Shown here piece after piece: positions 34,601-47,800 of a stretch of DNA of 64,000 nt (its first letter is position 1; each line of letters opens with the position of its first letter). The stretch comes from Strix aluco (Eukaryota; Chordata; Aves; Strigiformes; Strigidae): contig NC_133941.1 of NCBI RefSeq assembly GCF_031877795.1, forward strand, positions 24,404,251 to 24,468,250, read 5' to 3'. The translations under genes were made by a program, and so were the position numbers. Below the pieces are notes generated by a model, which ran no database searches, was not told where the DNA came from, and worked only from the letters and a program-made list of their open reading frames with translations.

Positions 34601-34665
34601 TCATTTACTATAATTACTGTACCACTAACATCTCAATATCTTTTTTTTTTTTCTTTGTATTTCAG
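31632..34665 (+). other. NINJ1: NINJ1 intron 3, probable intron in the 3'UTR
   Basis: CACCAG/GTGAGTGTGG at 31626-31641 is a near-perfect donor just after the stop codon. A long T-rich tract at 34641-34663 ends in TTTCAG at 34665, a strong acceptor. The stop codon is only seven bases upstream of the exon junction, so splicing here should not trigger nonsense-mediated decay. The intron interior shows no other coding signal. AATAAA motifs near 32875, 34157, 34175 and 34315 could serve transcripts that retain the intron. Confidence 0.65.
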
Positions 34666-36346
34666 AGACCTGAAGTATTCATTCTAGATGCCATTTGCAC
34701 TTCAGCCAGCAACACTTGGACACAGTAGGGAAGAAGAAAATAATCTGAAGAAGCTGGACGTACCGAGCAGCATTCTCAAGTTTCCAAGAACCAGCACATT
34801 TGTGTATCTAAATTTTTCCCATGTGTTAATATTTAAACTGGCATCTAAGGAAAGGTTGATTTTGACCCAAGGACATTGTTTTTCTGGAATATTGTCATTT
34901 CAATTTCAGTAGAAACTAACTGTTTTTCAGGAAAGCGGCATAAGCTCATCAACCAAAGTACTATCAACTGGTGGCACTTCACAGGACTTCCCACTTTCTG
35001 TGCCTTTTGCTTGTGTGGCAATTTATCATTCCTGCCGTGGTAAGAAATGGCAGGCCTTCGGTTCTGGCACGGTGACATCATCCTTCGTTTCACTTGCTTG
35101 GTACCAAACCTGTGTGCTCCATAGCTCAGCAGTGGTCCTCCTCTGCAGTGTGCAAAGAGAGCTGTGCCTTGGTCTCTTTTTTTCCCACTCTAGCTAAAGC
35201 AAAGATGAGACAAACAGAAACAGCAGGCTATCTTCTGTCCACTTTTGCTCACAGGTACTCATTTGTCCTGTTTCTTCATCTCTGGACCACATTTAAAATT
35301 TCCTCTCCTTTGTGCACAGACACACAAATAACCTATTTGATAATAGTTTCTTAATATTAACTGCTATAGTCCATATTCTGTGCATTACATATGCTTCTGG
35401 AAACCCTGTTAGAAGAGCCTCCTTTTCTAGGCCCAACTAGAAAACTAGAGGATACAGGGTGAACTTTACCTGCTAAACAGGTACCAAGTGCCTGTCAGCA
35501 ATTCAAGTAGCACATTTAAAGAAGTTTATCCCTCTATAACTTACTTTTCCCTCTTCTCAAGATTGACTGCTGCAGTTGTGTTACTCTTATGAGTTTATGG
35601 CTAAAAGCATAACTGAATTTTTTATTTTTATTTTTAAATATATATATATAGATATAAATATCTTCTAGGTTCTTACCTGCCAGCTCAGGGACTGACACTT
35701 TTTCTAAATACACTATTACTAGTAATGGTGTAGGTCATAAAAATTTCTAAACCAGAAACATTTCAGTCATTTTATTTCCAAAGTATCTGCAATCAGAAAA
35801 ATCCTGGTTTTCTAGATTGTGCTTATTTGTAGTTGCAGATTTGTACTAATATATTTCCTTACTGTTAATTTTTAAATGCTCCCTTGCACATATTAATAGA
35901 AGTTTGACTTCCATATGTCTCATCTCGTTTACAGTTTTTATTGATCACATTTCTCTTTAGTTGTGTCTCAAGGCCCATTGATGTACCATATCTTCATTTA
36001 CATGTTCTGTAAGAATTGCTAACAGAAAACAAATCAGAAACTTGTGTGATTGGTAATGGAATAGACATTATTTTTTATTTTTTAATTCGTCTTTTGTTGC
36101 TTCTTTGCCAACCTAACATGTATTTACCCAGTATCTAGCAAGCAAGGATTTAATTGTGCGTGTTTTACTAATTTAAACATAGCTCAGAATAAGTTCTGAA
36201 TAAGGTACTCAGGACAATTTTCCTTATTTATTGCTCACAAACCAGTGAATTGTTGAAGGACTATTCCTACATACTTGTGCTATTGCAGTTTTGGTGCTGT
36301 AGTGTAGTGAATTGACTGGCCAAATAGCAGTGCTGAAAACATTAAA
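34666..36346 (+). other. NINJ1: NINJ1 3'UTR terminal exon (3' end uncertain)
   Basis: This stretch follows the strong acceptor at 34665 and has no conserved reading frame. The 3' end is a guess. The first poly(A)-like hexamer I accept is ATTAAA at 36341-36346, followed about 25 bases later by a GT-rich stretch (GGTGTCTGTAGG). No AATAAA occurs between 34666 and 36346. Later AATAAA motifs at 38874 and 39022 are alternatives. RNA 3'-end reads would settle it. Confidence 0.4.
35630..35660. repeat. Short TA-rich microsatellite
   Basis: TAAATATATATATATA followed by GATATAAATA, within the presumed NINJ1 3'UTR. If transcribed it would be an AU-rich segment. Confidence 0.8.
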
Positions 36347-39300
36347 AATGCTTTTCTTTTGGAGAAAATAGGTGTCTGTAGGCAGAGCCCTTCCAAGTGT
36401 GAAATTTATCTGTGGCTCAACATCGGGCAGTAATTTTGATGAGATTCTGGAATGTACCACCTTTGTTACCTTTCACCTTTTTACTCACTGGAATATTTGC
36501 CCATCTGTGCTTCTGATTCAGTCTGGAGAGGCTCTCTGGAGGCAGGTACCTCTCTTCTGAACAGGAAACTTTGTACCTAAGCTAGATGTCTGAAGTAGTT
36601 GCTTTGTCTTGTCCTAAAACCATTACCCATCCAAAAGATAGTTTCTTTTAACTTAGGTATGAGTACTAGGTATTTTTCACTGCCAGATTTGCATCTTTCT
36701 ACTTTTTAAGCAAGACACAAAAATATGAAGAAATGTGTTTCTGGCACCTAGCTGATCCTCTCCTTTTTTGACTTGTCCTTACTACCCTAAAGGCAGATGC
36801 AAACAGATGCCCAGGCTCTGCTGATGTTTATCATATTTACACCTGGTGGTGATTTGGCCCAATTTTGAATGTAGTTTTCTATTCCTGTGTTACTTATGGT
36901 CCTCTTTTATGAGCATGATCATGTTTGTCTTGCACTGAAACACTTGAGAGCAGTCGGAGTGAGTTGCAGTACAGACATACCAAGTCTTTTCCCATTTTAT
37001 TCCCCTCATTATTGGACCATAATTTTTCAGGTCACTCAAGCAAACAAGCTGTTACAGCTGCTGAGCTATGTTTCTTCTGAGAAAGGTGATTAGCTGTTCT
37101 TATAGCATCTTTACTGCTAAGCTGTTGTCCAGCAGAAACTACCAAAGCTTGTATATCCCATCCCCCAGCAGCTTGTGGAACTAACTGGATCCAAAGCCAG
37201 GGTGGGGAACACTCACCAGGCAATGACTTGTCAACTACAGATTCCAATGGACTTTGCAAGACAGGTTTTGAGACATACAGGAGGGAAAGAAGGAATACTT
37301 CAAGCTTAAACACGTTGTTGGGTGCCAAGAGCTGGATGTGGAGATCTGCATTAAGGGGATAGGTGTCTGCTCACTTTAAGTCTGCCAGAGCCAGGCTCAG
37401 AACAAAACCAAAAAACCCCCCATGAGTCCTTCTGCCTCCTGAGCTCTGGAAGTGTGACTGGAGCATCATAATGGAGATACTTGCAACTTCAGAGACCCTG
37501 GTCTCTTGGTTCTAAACACACAAAAACCTGATCTGAAAGGCATCCGGCTGACTACAAGACTGTACTGGGCATCAGCAGTATTCAACTTGCAACTGGATGT
37601 CTCTTTTTGTCATGGTTTATTACCACATTGATTAAGTAAGATTAGCAAAACATCCTCAAACACGCAATCTGTGTTTTAAGTCTCTGAAGCCTTCCGAGAC
37701 CATGTATTTTTTAGCAGACAAAAGCAGCTACAAGTTGGTTTCAAGTATAAATAATTTAATCACATGACTGTTATTCTTTCAAGTCAGATACTTATTTAAA
37801 ATCCTAGTGAATACCTCCTAGGGGCGGCAAACAAACGCATTGGTTTAAATGGTTCTTTGGTTTGCTGTGCTTCTGCAGAGTTCTTGGTTGTAGGCAAACA
37901 TTTCACTTAAAAAGAGGTCATCAATAATGAAGCGAGATGAATTTTTACAGGCTGTCTTGGGAGACGGTTCAGGCCAGGTCATCCGTTTACTTGTTTCATA
38001 AGCTGCCAAACAGCGTAAGAAGAACTACATGTGCTGCTCTGGTCGTTGTCATTAGTCCCTTCAGCATCTAGGACTGCCCGGGTTGGAATTTTCAGTGTAG
38101 CTGTATTTACTGAAGCAGGTGACAACAACTAGATTTACTGGAACTGACTTGGATGTATTTGTCTTCTAAATCAGGTCATTGCTGAAGCTTATTCTGCAGC
38201 TGAGTATTGTATAAAATGGACTGAACGAGAAAGGTTTTGGTCACTCCTTTTAATTTATTCTAACAAATGCTTCATCCTGTTTTCTGACATGTCTTCCCGC
38301 AGTTGCACTGAGCCTGCCAACCCCGCTTTGCTGTAGGTACTGGGTAGCTGGGGGCACTGCCCTGGACCAGAGGTACCGGTGCTCTGCGCTCATCCCCTTG
38401 GTCCAGGGCACAGGCTTATGACTACATGTTAGCCTAAAAGCCTGGATACTCTTTTGTTGTTAACAGCTGAAAGAAACATGATCATTTTGATCATTCAAAT
38501 ATTTACAAAATAGTTATCAGAAACCAGTGACAGAATCCAAACACTAAGTTCTGCTCATTTCCTAGCTTAGCAAAGGTGTTGCCATTATAAGATTTATCAG
38601 GCTCAGGAAATGCTATGAGTGGTACCAATTTAGGCACTGTTTTAGAGTGCATACCCCCCCCCCAAAAAAAAAAAAACCAAAAAACAATGTCAAAAGCTGG
38701 TCCTTGTTCTGCAATATAATTTTGTCAAACCACAGGAGAACAGGCGCTACTGAAGGTGTGTTTACTTACTACAGGGCAGTGGGAACACTTAGAATATGTA
38801 ACTGATGATATATTTTCAGACGTGCAATGCGTATCTTTGATAACCCGCACATTAAAACACACCACTCCTTGAAAATAAATCATCAAATCTCCCATAAGGT
38901 TGGAGGCAGCGTAGAGCACATAGAAGCACTGAGCCTGGAAAGAAGCAGGCTCTCCTTCTCCTTAGCTGTTTGTATACAAGAAAAAGCCACATTGCTGCTA
39001 AATGGCCATGTTTTGCTTTTAAATAAATAATTTGCAGGTTATATACGTAAGCACAATATCCAAAAGTGTGAGGTGGAGCCTCCCATCTTTGCATGGCCAT
39101 CCCCACAAACCCTACGCTTCCATTAAGGAATTAAAAAATAATAAACGAAGAGCTTCTGAATACTCCCAGTAGTTTTGCTATGCTGTCTGTAGGGAAATGA
39201 TCTAACAGAGCAGAAGTACTCCCGTTTAGTTCTTAGGACAACACGTGGTATTATCACTATTAAACCAATATCCAAGAAAGGATACTGCAGAAGAATAACG

Positions 39301-39674
39301 TAGATACCACATTTCCCTTAGAATAAGTCCGGAAACAAATGGTACCCCAGATATCACCAGATGGTAGCTCTTTGTAAACTACTTTTTTTCTAGTAGAAAT
39401 GAACATGGCTATCATCACTTAAATATACAGAAATTTAATGACCTTAAAGTGAAGCTCATGTATTGCAAAGACCACCACACCAATATGTTCAGATGCAGAT
39501 TTTGCCCCAGGGAACTACCCCAGAGGACGGTATGTATCTTGGAAGAAACCTCCCACAGTGACGGGGAAATGAGATGATGTTCTCCCTTGTGAAACAGCAT
39601 TTCAGCACTTTGTTTTGATTTTGAAAGCTTTCACGTACAACAGCACAAAGCACCATGGTCAAAAGTCTCCACCA

Positions 39675-39830
39675 GGGAGGTGGTGGAGTCCCCATCCCTG
39701 GAGGTGTTCAAGAGGCGGGTTGACATAGCACTTAGGGATATGGTCAGTGCTGGGTTAACGGTTGGACTAGATGATCTTCAAGGTCCTTTCCAACCTAGAT
39801 GATTCTGTGACGATGATTCTGTGATTCTGT
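39675..39830 (+). mobile_element. CR1 LINE 3' tail
   Basis: The text GGGAGGTGGTGGAGTCCCCA, then GGTTGGACTAGATGATCTTC and a terminal run of ATTCTGTG-type units at about 39800-39828 is a CR1 3' end in plus orientation, truncated to about 155 bp. It lies in the interval between NINJ1 and CARD19. Confidence 0.95.
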
Positions 39831-41837
39831 CTTGAAAAGTAGGCAAACTCTGTCTCAGGACTACTACTAAGCTCAGGCTAGCTACCCACTGGGAAACATG
39901 CAAAAGAGAAGAGTTTGCTGTGTCCCAAATTCCCACTGCCTTTCTCTTGGAAAGCTACATGTCTGAGGAGCAGGCTGTCTTTCTCCCCTGGAAAAAGGAG
40001 AGGTCGCTGCTTTACAGCTGGAATGTATAAGGAGAGGAGCCAATCTCAGCTCCTTAAAGGGAGGAGCCCATTCACCCTAGTGTCACACAGGGGTCTTGCT
40101 GCAGCTCTTTAATGTTCACAGGTGATCAACAAGGCTGGACCAGACTCAAAAGACAAGACATTACTAGAGCAAGAAATAAATGAGATAAAGCATTTGAGGA
40201 AGAGATAAATAACTGCATGGCCACAACAGGCCCTTAGAGTTCAAATGCTGCAGGGTGATGTCAGCTGTACCCAGTTTTACCCTTACCCCACTATCATTTA
40301 GTCTGAAAAAATGTGGTATTTAAAGGCTTCTTCTTCTGCAGGGAGGAATTTCACATTTTCACACTGATAGAATTCTTTACTCTGTATTAAATGCACGCAC
40401 TCAGCCTGAGCCCCACTGTTCTGATGATGGCCCTTGGCTGTGACACTGGAAGCATTACCTCCATGTTATTGCAGGATATGTTGTGATAAATAGTGGAAGA
40501 CACAGAATACATTCTTTTCAAGAACATTATCTAACCAATTATTATCCAACCTCCTCACAGGTTGGTGACAAAAAATTACCCTCCCTGCTATTGGATGCAA
40601 TGGATTATTTTGAACTCGCCTTCCTCCTTCTCCGCAGTTAATTGAAGATCTGTTTTCATGGTTAGTTTTCTCCCCCCTTGGATTATTTCATAATGAGAAC
40701 TATTTAATAACTTGGCTGCCTTCCCAAGGCGAGTGCCACAGCTCCCCAGCTGGGAACAGACACTTTCCAATGCCTGCTCATCAGGCAAGTTGGGCTTTGT
40801 CAGAAATGGAGACAGCAAAAACTCCAGTTACTTTTCCTTCCAGCTTCCTTCACGATGCTTTCCACTCCGTTTTCCAATATTCCAGCTCAGAGGCAGCTCC
40901 AATCCCCTTTTTAGGGTACAGGTTTTAATTAGCTGGGAGGTGAGTGGTAAATCTGGTGCCATGGTATGAAAAGCCACACCAGGACTCCTGAAACATTGTC
41001 AACCATTTTCACTGGTGCCAAAAATATTTGAGAATAAATTGGTTTCATCACCACCCAACATTACCCCAGTTTTCTGGCATCAAGGATGAAAATAATTTAA
41101 AGTGTTGGAAAGGCCTTATGTTTCACATTTGTGTTGGACTTGTGGAAGCTATGGAGGGAGACAGCTATTTACCCTGAAACAGGATTTATTTTTTTCTGTG
41201 TCAGAAAATATGATTCATCAGGCATGCCAGGGAAAGGATCATTCAGGAAAGAAATGACTGTATTTACCCCTGGGCCTCTCCATGGCCCATGGAGATTCAA
41301 ATTCTGGGAATGTGTGTTAACAAAATCAAACTGTATGAAGTGCACTAAATGGGGCAGCGTGAGAGCAAGGCACGACGGGCCTGTGCTGGTCAGTGTTCTC
41401 CTTCACACTCTGTAAAAGCTCTTTTTTCTCCATGCTGATAAAAAAACAGGTTTGAAAGCCCCACATCCCACAGCCATGCTGGTAGCTCTCATCACAAGAT
41501 CTTGAGGAGACCATGGTTATCAAATAGAGATGCCAGCATCGTTAAATCTGATGTCACTTACTATTTGATTTAATTTGCATGTCCCCTTCACTTGCAGAGA
41601 CAGGGTGTGATGGAATAACAAGTCTTCTTGTTCGTGTTTCCAGACTCAGGACCAGCCTAGACTCATCCGGGGCTGAATTTCATCCAGCTCTGAATGAGGA
41701 ATTTCTGCCCTACTTGTTTTCTTCATGACTCTGTGCTAGTCAAGACAAGTTTCACCTGTGCTCCACAGTGCTCCCTGCCTGGGAATACCCTGAAAGACAC
41801 CTTTGCAGCTCTTTCATAGAAAAATGCTATCTAAATA

Positions 41838-41868
41838 CTACTACTAGTAGTAATAATAATAATAAAAT
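41838..41868. repeat. CTA/TAG/TAA trinucleotide microsatellite
   Basis: CTACTACTAGTAGTAATAAT-type sequence continues into AATAATAATAAAA. The first part is palindromic around CTAG. It lies in the interval between NINJ1 and CARD19. Confidence 0.85.
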
Positions 41869-44800
41869 TTTTCTGCTATCATTTTACCTGTTAAATCTGG
41901 ACTTTGAATTTGGTCCCTACCTGCCATAAACTATCCTCCTGGCAGGATGGAGTTCTTCCAGTGCTGCAAAAAGCAGGAGTGATAAAGGAGTGATAAATCA
42001 GCCAGCTCTAAGAAGCACACATGGGACCTCAGAGTGAAGGATGAGCCTCCTCTCACCTCCAGCCACTCTAACTGCAACTTGCTGCCTAACTATAAAATGG
42101 CATAAAACTAAAGCAAAGCAGGCATGGAGTGGTACGTGAGGTAAGGATGGGAGAACAAGCTCCTGTACTTGCCTCATAAAGTCTGCAGGTGAGATATTCA
42201 GAAGCCAGTCCAGTCCCCTGCTCACAGCGATGGGACAAGAACGTCCCCTCTTCAGGACCCTTAATCCCCCAGAACATAGCCAGCTTCTGTAAGGCAGCGA
42301 GCAAAAGCTACCAAGAGCATCTGAAGGTGTCCACTGGGAGTCTGTAACACATCTAGAAGCATCCAGCACAGCCTCTGACCATAATGGGTCTGTGCACAAT
42401 GGGTTCAGTTTTGCATTTGAAAGCAGTGATGAATTCTGGATTTTCCTCTCTTGGTGTGCAGGAAAAAGTGTGAGAGCAGAGCTTTTGCCAGTGGCTCCCG
42501 GCTATTGCAGCACGGCCCCTGTCTCCCTGGTGTCACCCCTTGTTTCCCCGGCGGCAGCACCCCCAGCACCGGCCCAGGGCCTGGGTCACAGTACATGGCT
42601 GGGCAGCCTGTGCCCTCCTGCTGGCTTGTCTGGCAGCAGAAAGGGGCAGCAAGCACCAGCTCTGCTCAGGAGCAACCCTTTGATTTTGAGAACTGTGAAT
42701 TTTAAAAAATGTGTTGTCCTCCCAAGCCAGGACAAGCCCCAAGTTGGAATTGGTAGGATGGAGAGTGCAGGGGTTTTTGCCTCTTCTCCCTCCATGAAAA
42801 CACCCAGAATCCTCTTTGTGCTTGGGAACCTTCTTAATAAATCTTTATTAAAAATGAAACGCCCAGGCAAGTGGAAAGGTCAACCCAGGACATGGGAGGG
42901 GTGGGAGAGGGACAGAGGGCTGAGCTCTTCCCAGGCAGCCATGGGATTCCAAAGATTTCCAGTGTGCATCTCAGCCCCAGGTAGATTTGGAAATCTCAGT
43001 CCCAGTGGGTGGTTTTCTTCCTCCACAGAGAGATTAGAAGCACAACCCAGCTATGCAGAACCATTACGGATCTGGAATATTTGACAGGCACAGGCATCTT
43101 ATTTTCAACCTCTGCCAGGAGATTTTAAAATGAATTATCTCAGAGCAGACAAAGGAAAAAATAACCTTTGATCTCTCCCTTTCTGTTAACGCAGTGCTGT
43201 GGCAGTCAGCAGGGAGGCAGCCGTAGGGACCAGGCATTGCTGGAGCTGGTGTGCGTGTGAGGCAGCCGCCGGATGGCACGGAGCCTCCTCTGGACAGGGG
43301 CTGTGGGGCTTGGGTGCTGTGGAACCCACAGGGTAGCTAAAACCAGGGCTTAAAAGAAGAGAGAAAACCCCCCCACTGAGCGTGATGAAATATTTCGCCA
43401 CTGAAAAGAGAGAACTTGATATAAGTCACGCCGTGAGGACACGTCTTGCCAGTTGGCTTCAGGTGCTCTGGCGCTCCGGCTGCTGGCGTCTGATTTCCCC
43501 TGTTACCAGTTCATGAAGCACAGACTCAGTCTTAAGGGTTTTTGCTTTACTAGGCACAATGTTATTAAAGATTTATCAACAGCAACATGGCAGAAAGCTT
43601 TTCCTTGCGACTGCAGTGTATAGTGGCCTGTGCTCCAAAATAGAAAGGGCAGGTCAGGATTCACCTGAAATGCTCCTTTATGCCAAAGCAGCTACACTGA
43701 ATTAGAGCGATGCTGCTGCACACCTGTCTCATCTCCAGCCACTGGTTTCTTCTGCATTTGCCATTTATAATGTCCCTATGAAGTGGACGAGTTGAAGCTA
43801 TAAAGAAAATTACCACCTCCCCCAAATCCTACAGTTTTGTAGTTTAATCGAGCTGTTTTTTCACTCACATCAAACCCTTGGTGACGTCCATGGAGAAAAG
43901 CTCTGCACCGGTCCCTTCTCCAAGCACAAGACCTCTGCTGCAGTGGCAGAGGATCAGGGCACCACGTGCCTGCTGGGCACAGATGCAAGCACAGCCTCCC
44001 AGCAATAAAGCTGCTCCTGTCCCTCTTCCCCTGAAGAGCCACATGCCAGCCAGTAGGAAAGGGGGAGAGACTCATTCCAACTCATCAGGCAGAGACGCTC
44101 CAAGGGAGGGCAAAGGAGGAAGAGGATCTCTCTTGCTGATCAACAGTTACCTCAGCAAGAAATCATCCTCCATTGACACTGACAACCCAGCTACTGTTTA
44201 GCAGCACTTCACATGATATGGGAAGGTGCCAAGTCTCTGGGGTTCCTCTTGGCCCCCAAAGAAATTGTTGCAGCAGGGGATGCAATGCAGGCTGCAGGCC
44301 AGTGACTCCCCCTGAAGCTGCTTCTGCTGCAGCAACACGTTGCTTTGGCAGGATCCTTAACACTGCCCATAGCAGCACCTGGGCCAGCAGATCCCTCTTC
44401 AAAGTTTACCCAAAAGAACAGGCCAGTAGCAGACTTGTCTGCATGTTTTTCTTACCTGAAGGCCCATTTTGGGTGGTCAAAGTAGCCCTTAAAATCCATC
44501 TTGTGTCAGAGTTACTTTCTACCAAGAAGAGGACAGGCCTCCACGCGTGTCTCCATGGGCAAGGATCCACTGCACTGCCAAAATGGCACAAAGGCAAGGC
44601 TTAACCAAATGAAAACATTATCAGCAGATGAAAATGTTCAAATCTTGTCACAAATACCCAAACCAAAAATTTAACCATCACAGAGCAGGGAGACAAGAAG
44701 GGAGTCAGTCAGCAGACAGCAGCCACGGGAGAGCAACATGTTGAGGGGCACCTCCTGAAGGACGTGCAAAGCATTAGCTACAAGAAAAACAGCAGCATTT

Positions 44801-47800
44801 TTTTCTCAGTACAGATTTTATTTCAATTTAAATGCCAGCTTCACCCCATTAAAAAACAAATTCCATTAATTTCTACAGGATTCATGAAGATGTATGTTAG
44901 GAGAAATTCTTACAAAACGCAGGACCTGTCAAGTACAGCAAACGGCATTTCTTAGTGTAACAGCAACGCTGATCACAGCGCTACAGCACGGCATCTCGGT
45001 GGAACAACAGCTGTGCACACAGCATCCACAACTGCAAATTTTGACAAAATATGTTTTCAATTTATTACAGTATGAGAAAAAAAAAAATTACAAGTGAGAG
45101 AAACAAAAAGAGTAACTTTGCATTGGCAGATTTAAAAAGTACAGCCAGCAGCTATGAAGTAGCCCAGTATGTCCCAGAATGAATCATCACTTTATTCCAG
45201 CTCTGGCTTGCAGGCACATCATACTTCACTGAAGTACTTTAAATAGCAGTCTGTCTTGAAATGGAATAGTGCAAATTCATGGTATGATCTGTCCCTTTGC
45301 TTCCCAGGGCTCTCTGCATGCAGGCGGCCCTGCCACTCTGCCTCGAGTGTTTACATGGCTCGGGGCAGTCACCTGCGTGACCTGCTTAGGGGGTATCACA
45401 CCAGCTAACTCCTGCCCTCGAATGTAGACAGCCCGGCGTTACCACCAAGACAGTCAGAGGCAGTTCAGCTTTACCTTAAATCAAAAAGCCCATTCATAAG
45501 AAAAAACCCACGGAAGGAAGATGATTTTTGGCTAGGTACGAGGAGTCCTGCCGGCTGAAGAGTGTGGCGCTCACCCCCTTTCCTCCCCCTTGGGATTCAT
45601 GCACAAGTCTCAGCGCGGCGAAGGGGGACGGTCCCTGGTGGGAGCTGCAGCAAGTCCATGTGCAAGGCGCTTGGTGCAGAGCACAGACCAAGCTGTCAGG
45701 GCAGCCAACTGCTCGATAATCTGCGTGCTCCCACCCTCCAGAGACCACAGCCTCTCCTTGCTCATCTCTTTCCCAAGAGCCCCGTTCAGCTCCAGGAGAG
45801 CATCACCCATGCAACAGCCGTTCGGCTCCTCAGCCCACAATGCTGCTTAGGGAAAAGCAAACGTTTTACTTTTTCAGTGAGAGTTGCACAAAGCAAGGGA
45901 GGATATGTTGAAAATATGGCTTTTTATTAGCTCCTGTACATTTACTGTCTGCATTCACAAGAATGGCCTCTCTCCTCCGCACATGTAACCACCTGCTGAA
46001 TTTTACACAGTCAGACAACTTCCCCGCACATAAAGCAAAGCACGGTCCTAAATACCAGTACAGTTTCAGCAGCAAATGCCAAGCTATTCTTGACTTGTCA
46101 GGGAAGCTGGAATTCTGCAGCTAGGTAGGCTCATCCAAGACCCTACAAGATTTATTTCCCAGTAAGGAACACTGCTTGCCTAGAAGGACCTGATCCCATA
46201 CAGGTACATACGGGCTTCCTCTGGGAGCTGAAGACGGAATTACCCCTTCAATCTGCTGTCTGCATGCACTGCAGAGAAGGGTATTAAACCTCAGTATTTG
46301 CTCCAGAAGGAAAAATCTTCCAAGAAAAAGAATGTCTCCCAAATTACGCACATGCCAATTTTATAGCTAGCGTCACTTTTACTTTTTAAATTAAAAACCA
46401 GCACTTATAAAAGAACAGATTATTTTCTATTCTTTGCTGTCAGGTCCTTTAACTAACAACACTGGGACGAACCAAGACTCATTTTTCCTCTCTCCTCCCA
46501 CTCCTAACCCTGGGGATAGCTCATCCTGGATTTATTTTTTCTTCTCCTGAGAGGCATCCTCATCTCAAGCAACCTCAGAAAGGGAAGAAATATAGCCATA
46601 GCCTTTAGTAAACTTCCCTATTCCCTACAGTTATCAAGGCTCAAGAAAGCCCCTTGGTTTAAGGAACTGGGAGGGCTACACCCTCCTGCACAGCCAGTGT
46701 GGTCCTGGGGCAGTTTTATCAACTGAAGAGGGCTCCTGGCACTGCAAGGCATCCTTGAACCAGTCAGTATAGCAGATTCTCACGTTCAGATTAAATAAGG
46801 CACCAGTAACTTCTGTAGGTTTCAGTAACAGCTCACAACAATTTGCCACCTGTTATTCAAAGGGTCACACGGTGGATAATCTAAACAGAAAGAATCCGCC
46901 CGGCAGCAATAAGGCCTCTGTTTCTGCTTTAAAATGAGATGTGACTGTTGTGATTACTTTGAATAATGTTTTTTTTGGGTAAAGTGGAATACCATTCATC
47001 TAAGGAGGTTTCAAAGTTGGCTTCAAAGCAAAGATTTAAAACCCCTTTAGATTTCAGATATATTTTTTCTAGCCCATTAAAAAGGGGATGCTACAGGAGG
47101 TAAGCAGCAGCGGGGAAAGGAACATTTTATTTCAAATGTTATAAATTAGAGCTGATTTGCTGGAGAAAAAAAAAAAAACCCTGTTGTCACCTTAAACAGA
47201 AGTCAAGGCAGAGACAAAAACAACAGAATATAATTAAAGCACTTCCCAAGATGGAAGGCAGCACAACAGCAGATCGTTGTGTAACAAGGGCAGCAGAGTC
47301 TCACGATTAGCCAATTTTGTAGGAAACGCACTCAGCTGCGTCACCATTTTCTCCCTAATAAGAGTCCCCGTGGAGATTAGATTGAAGAGACGCAAGAGCT
47401 GGTGGGGTGGAGGCAGGGGGAAAGAAGCCTAAATAAACTGCTCTGCTGGGTGTTATTTTGTTCGCATGGCATTTGTCTCATTCCACGTTTTACACCGCAG
47501 CAATCAGGCTTTTCACATCCCTCTGCCCACTGCTGATCTTGGGGTATGTCTGTCTGTCTCCACAGACAACTCTCGTGTTGAGCACTGCACAGTTACACCA
47601 GGGAGCTGTTAGGGCAATGCTGGCTCTGCAGGCAAATGTGCTGCTGCAGCTGGGTAAAAATAGCCAAGCCAGCTTTAACCTGGCTGGTAGAGGCACCGTT
47701 CGCAGTGTAAACCCAGCACCTGGGAGCTGGGCTTCCCAGAGCCAGAGTAAATACTAAAGCAAACAGCTTGTGCTGACTTACAGCGTAGCCACAGTGTTAT

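Noticed and set aside
42392-43084. Longest non-repeat open frame in the window, 230 codons on the plus strand.
   Set aside because: It opens with GTG, and the first in-frame ATG is more than 110 codons in. No domain, signal peptide or membrane segment is recognisable, and the region is GC-richer so stops are rarer. An open frame of this length is only mildly unexpected here.
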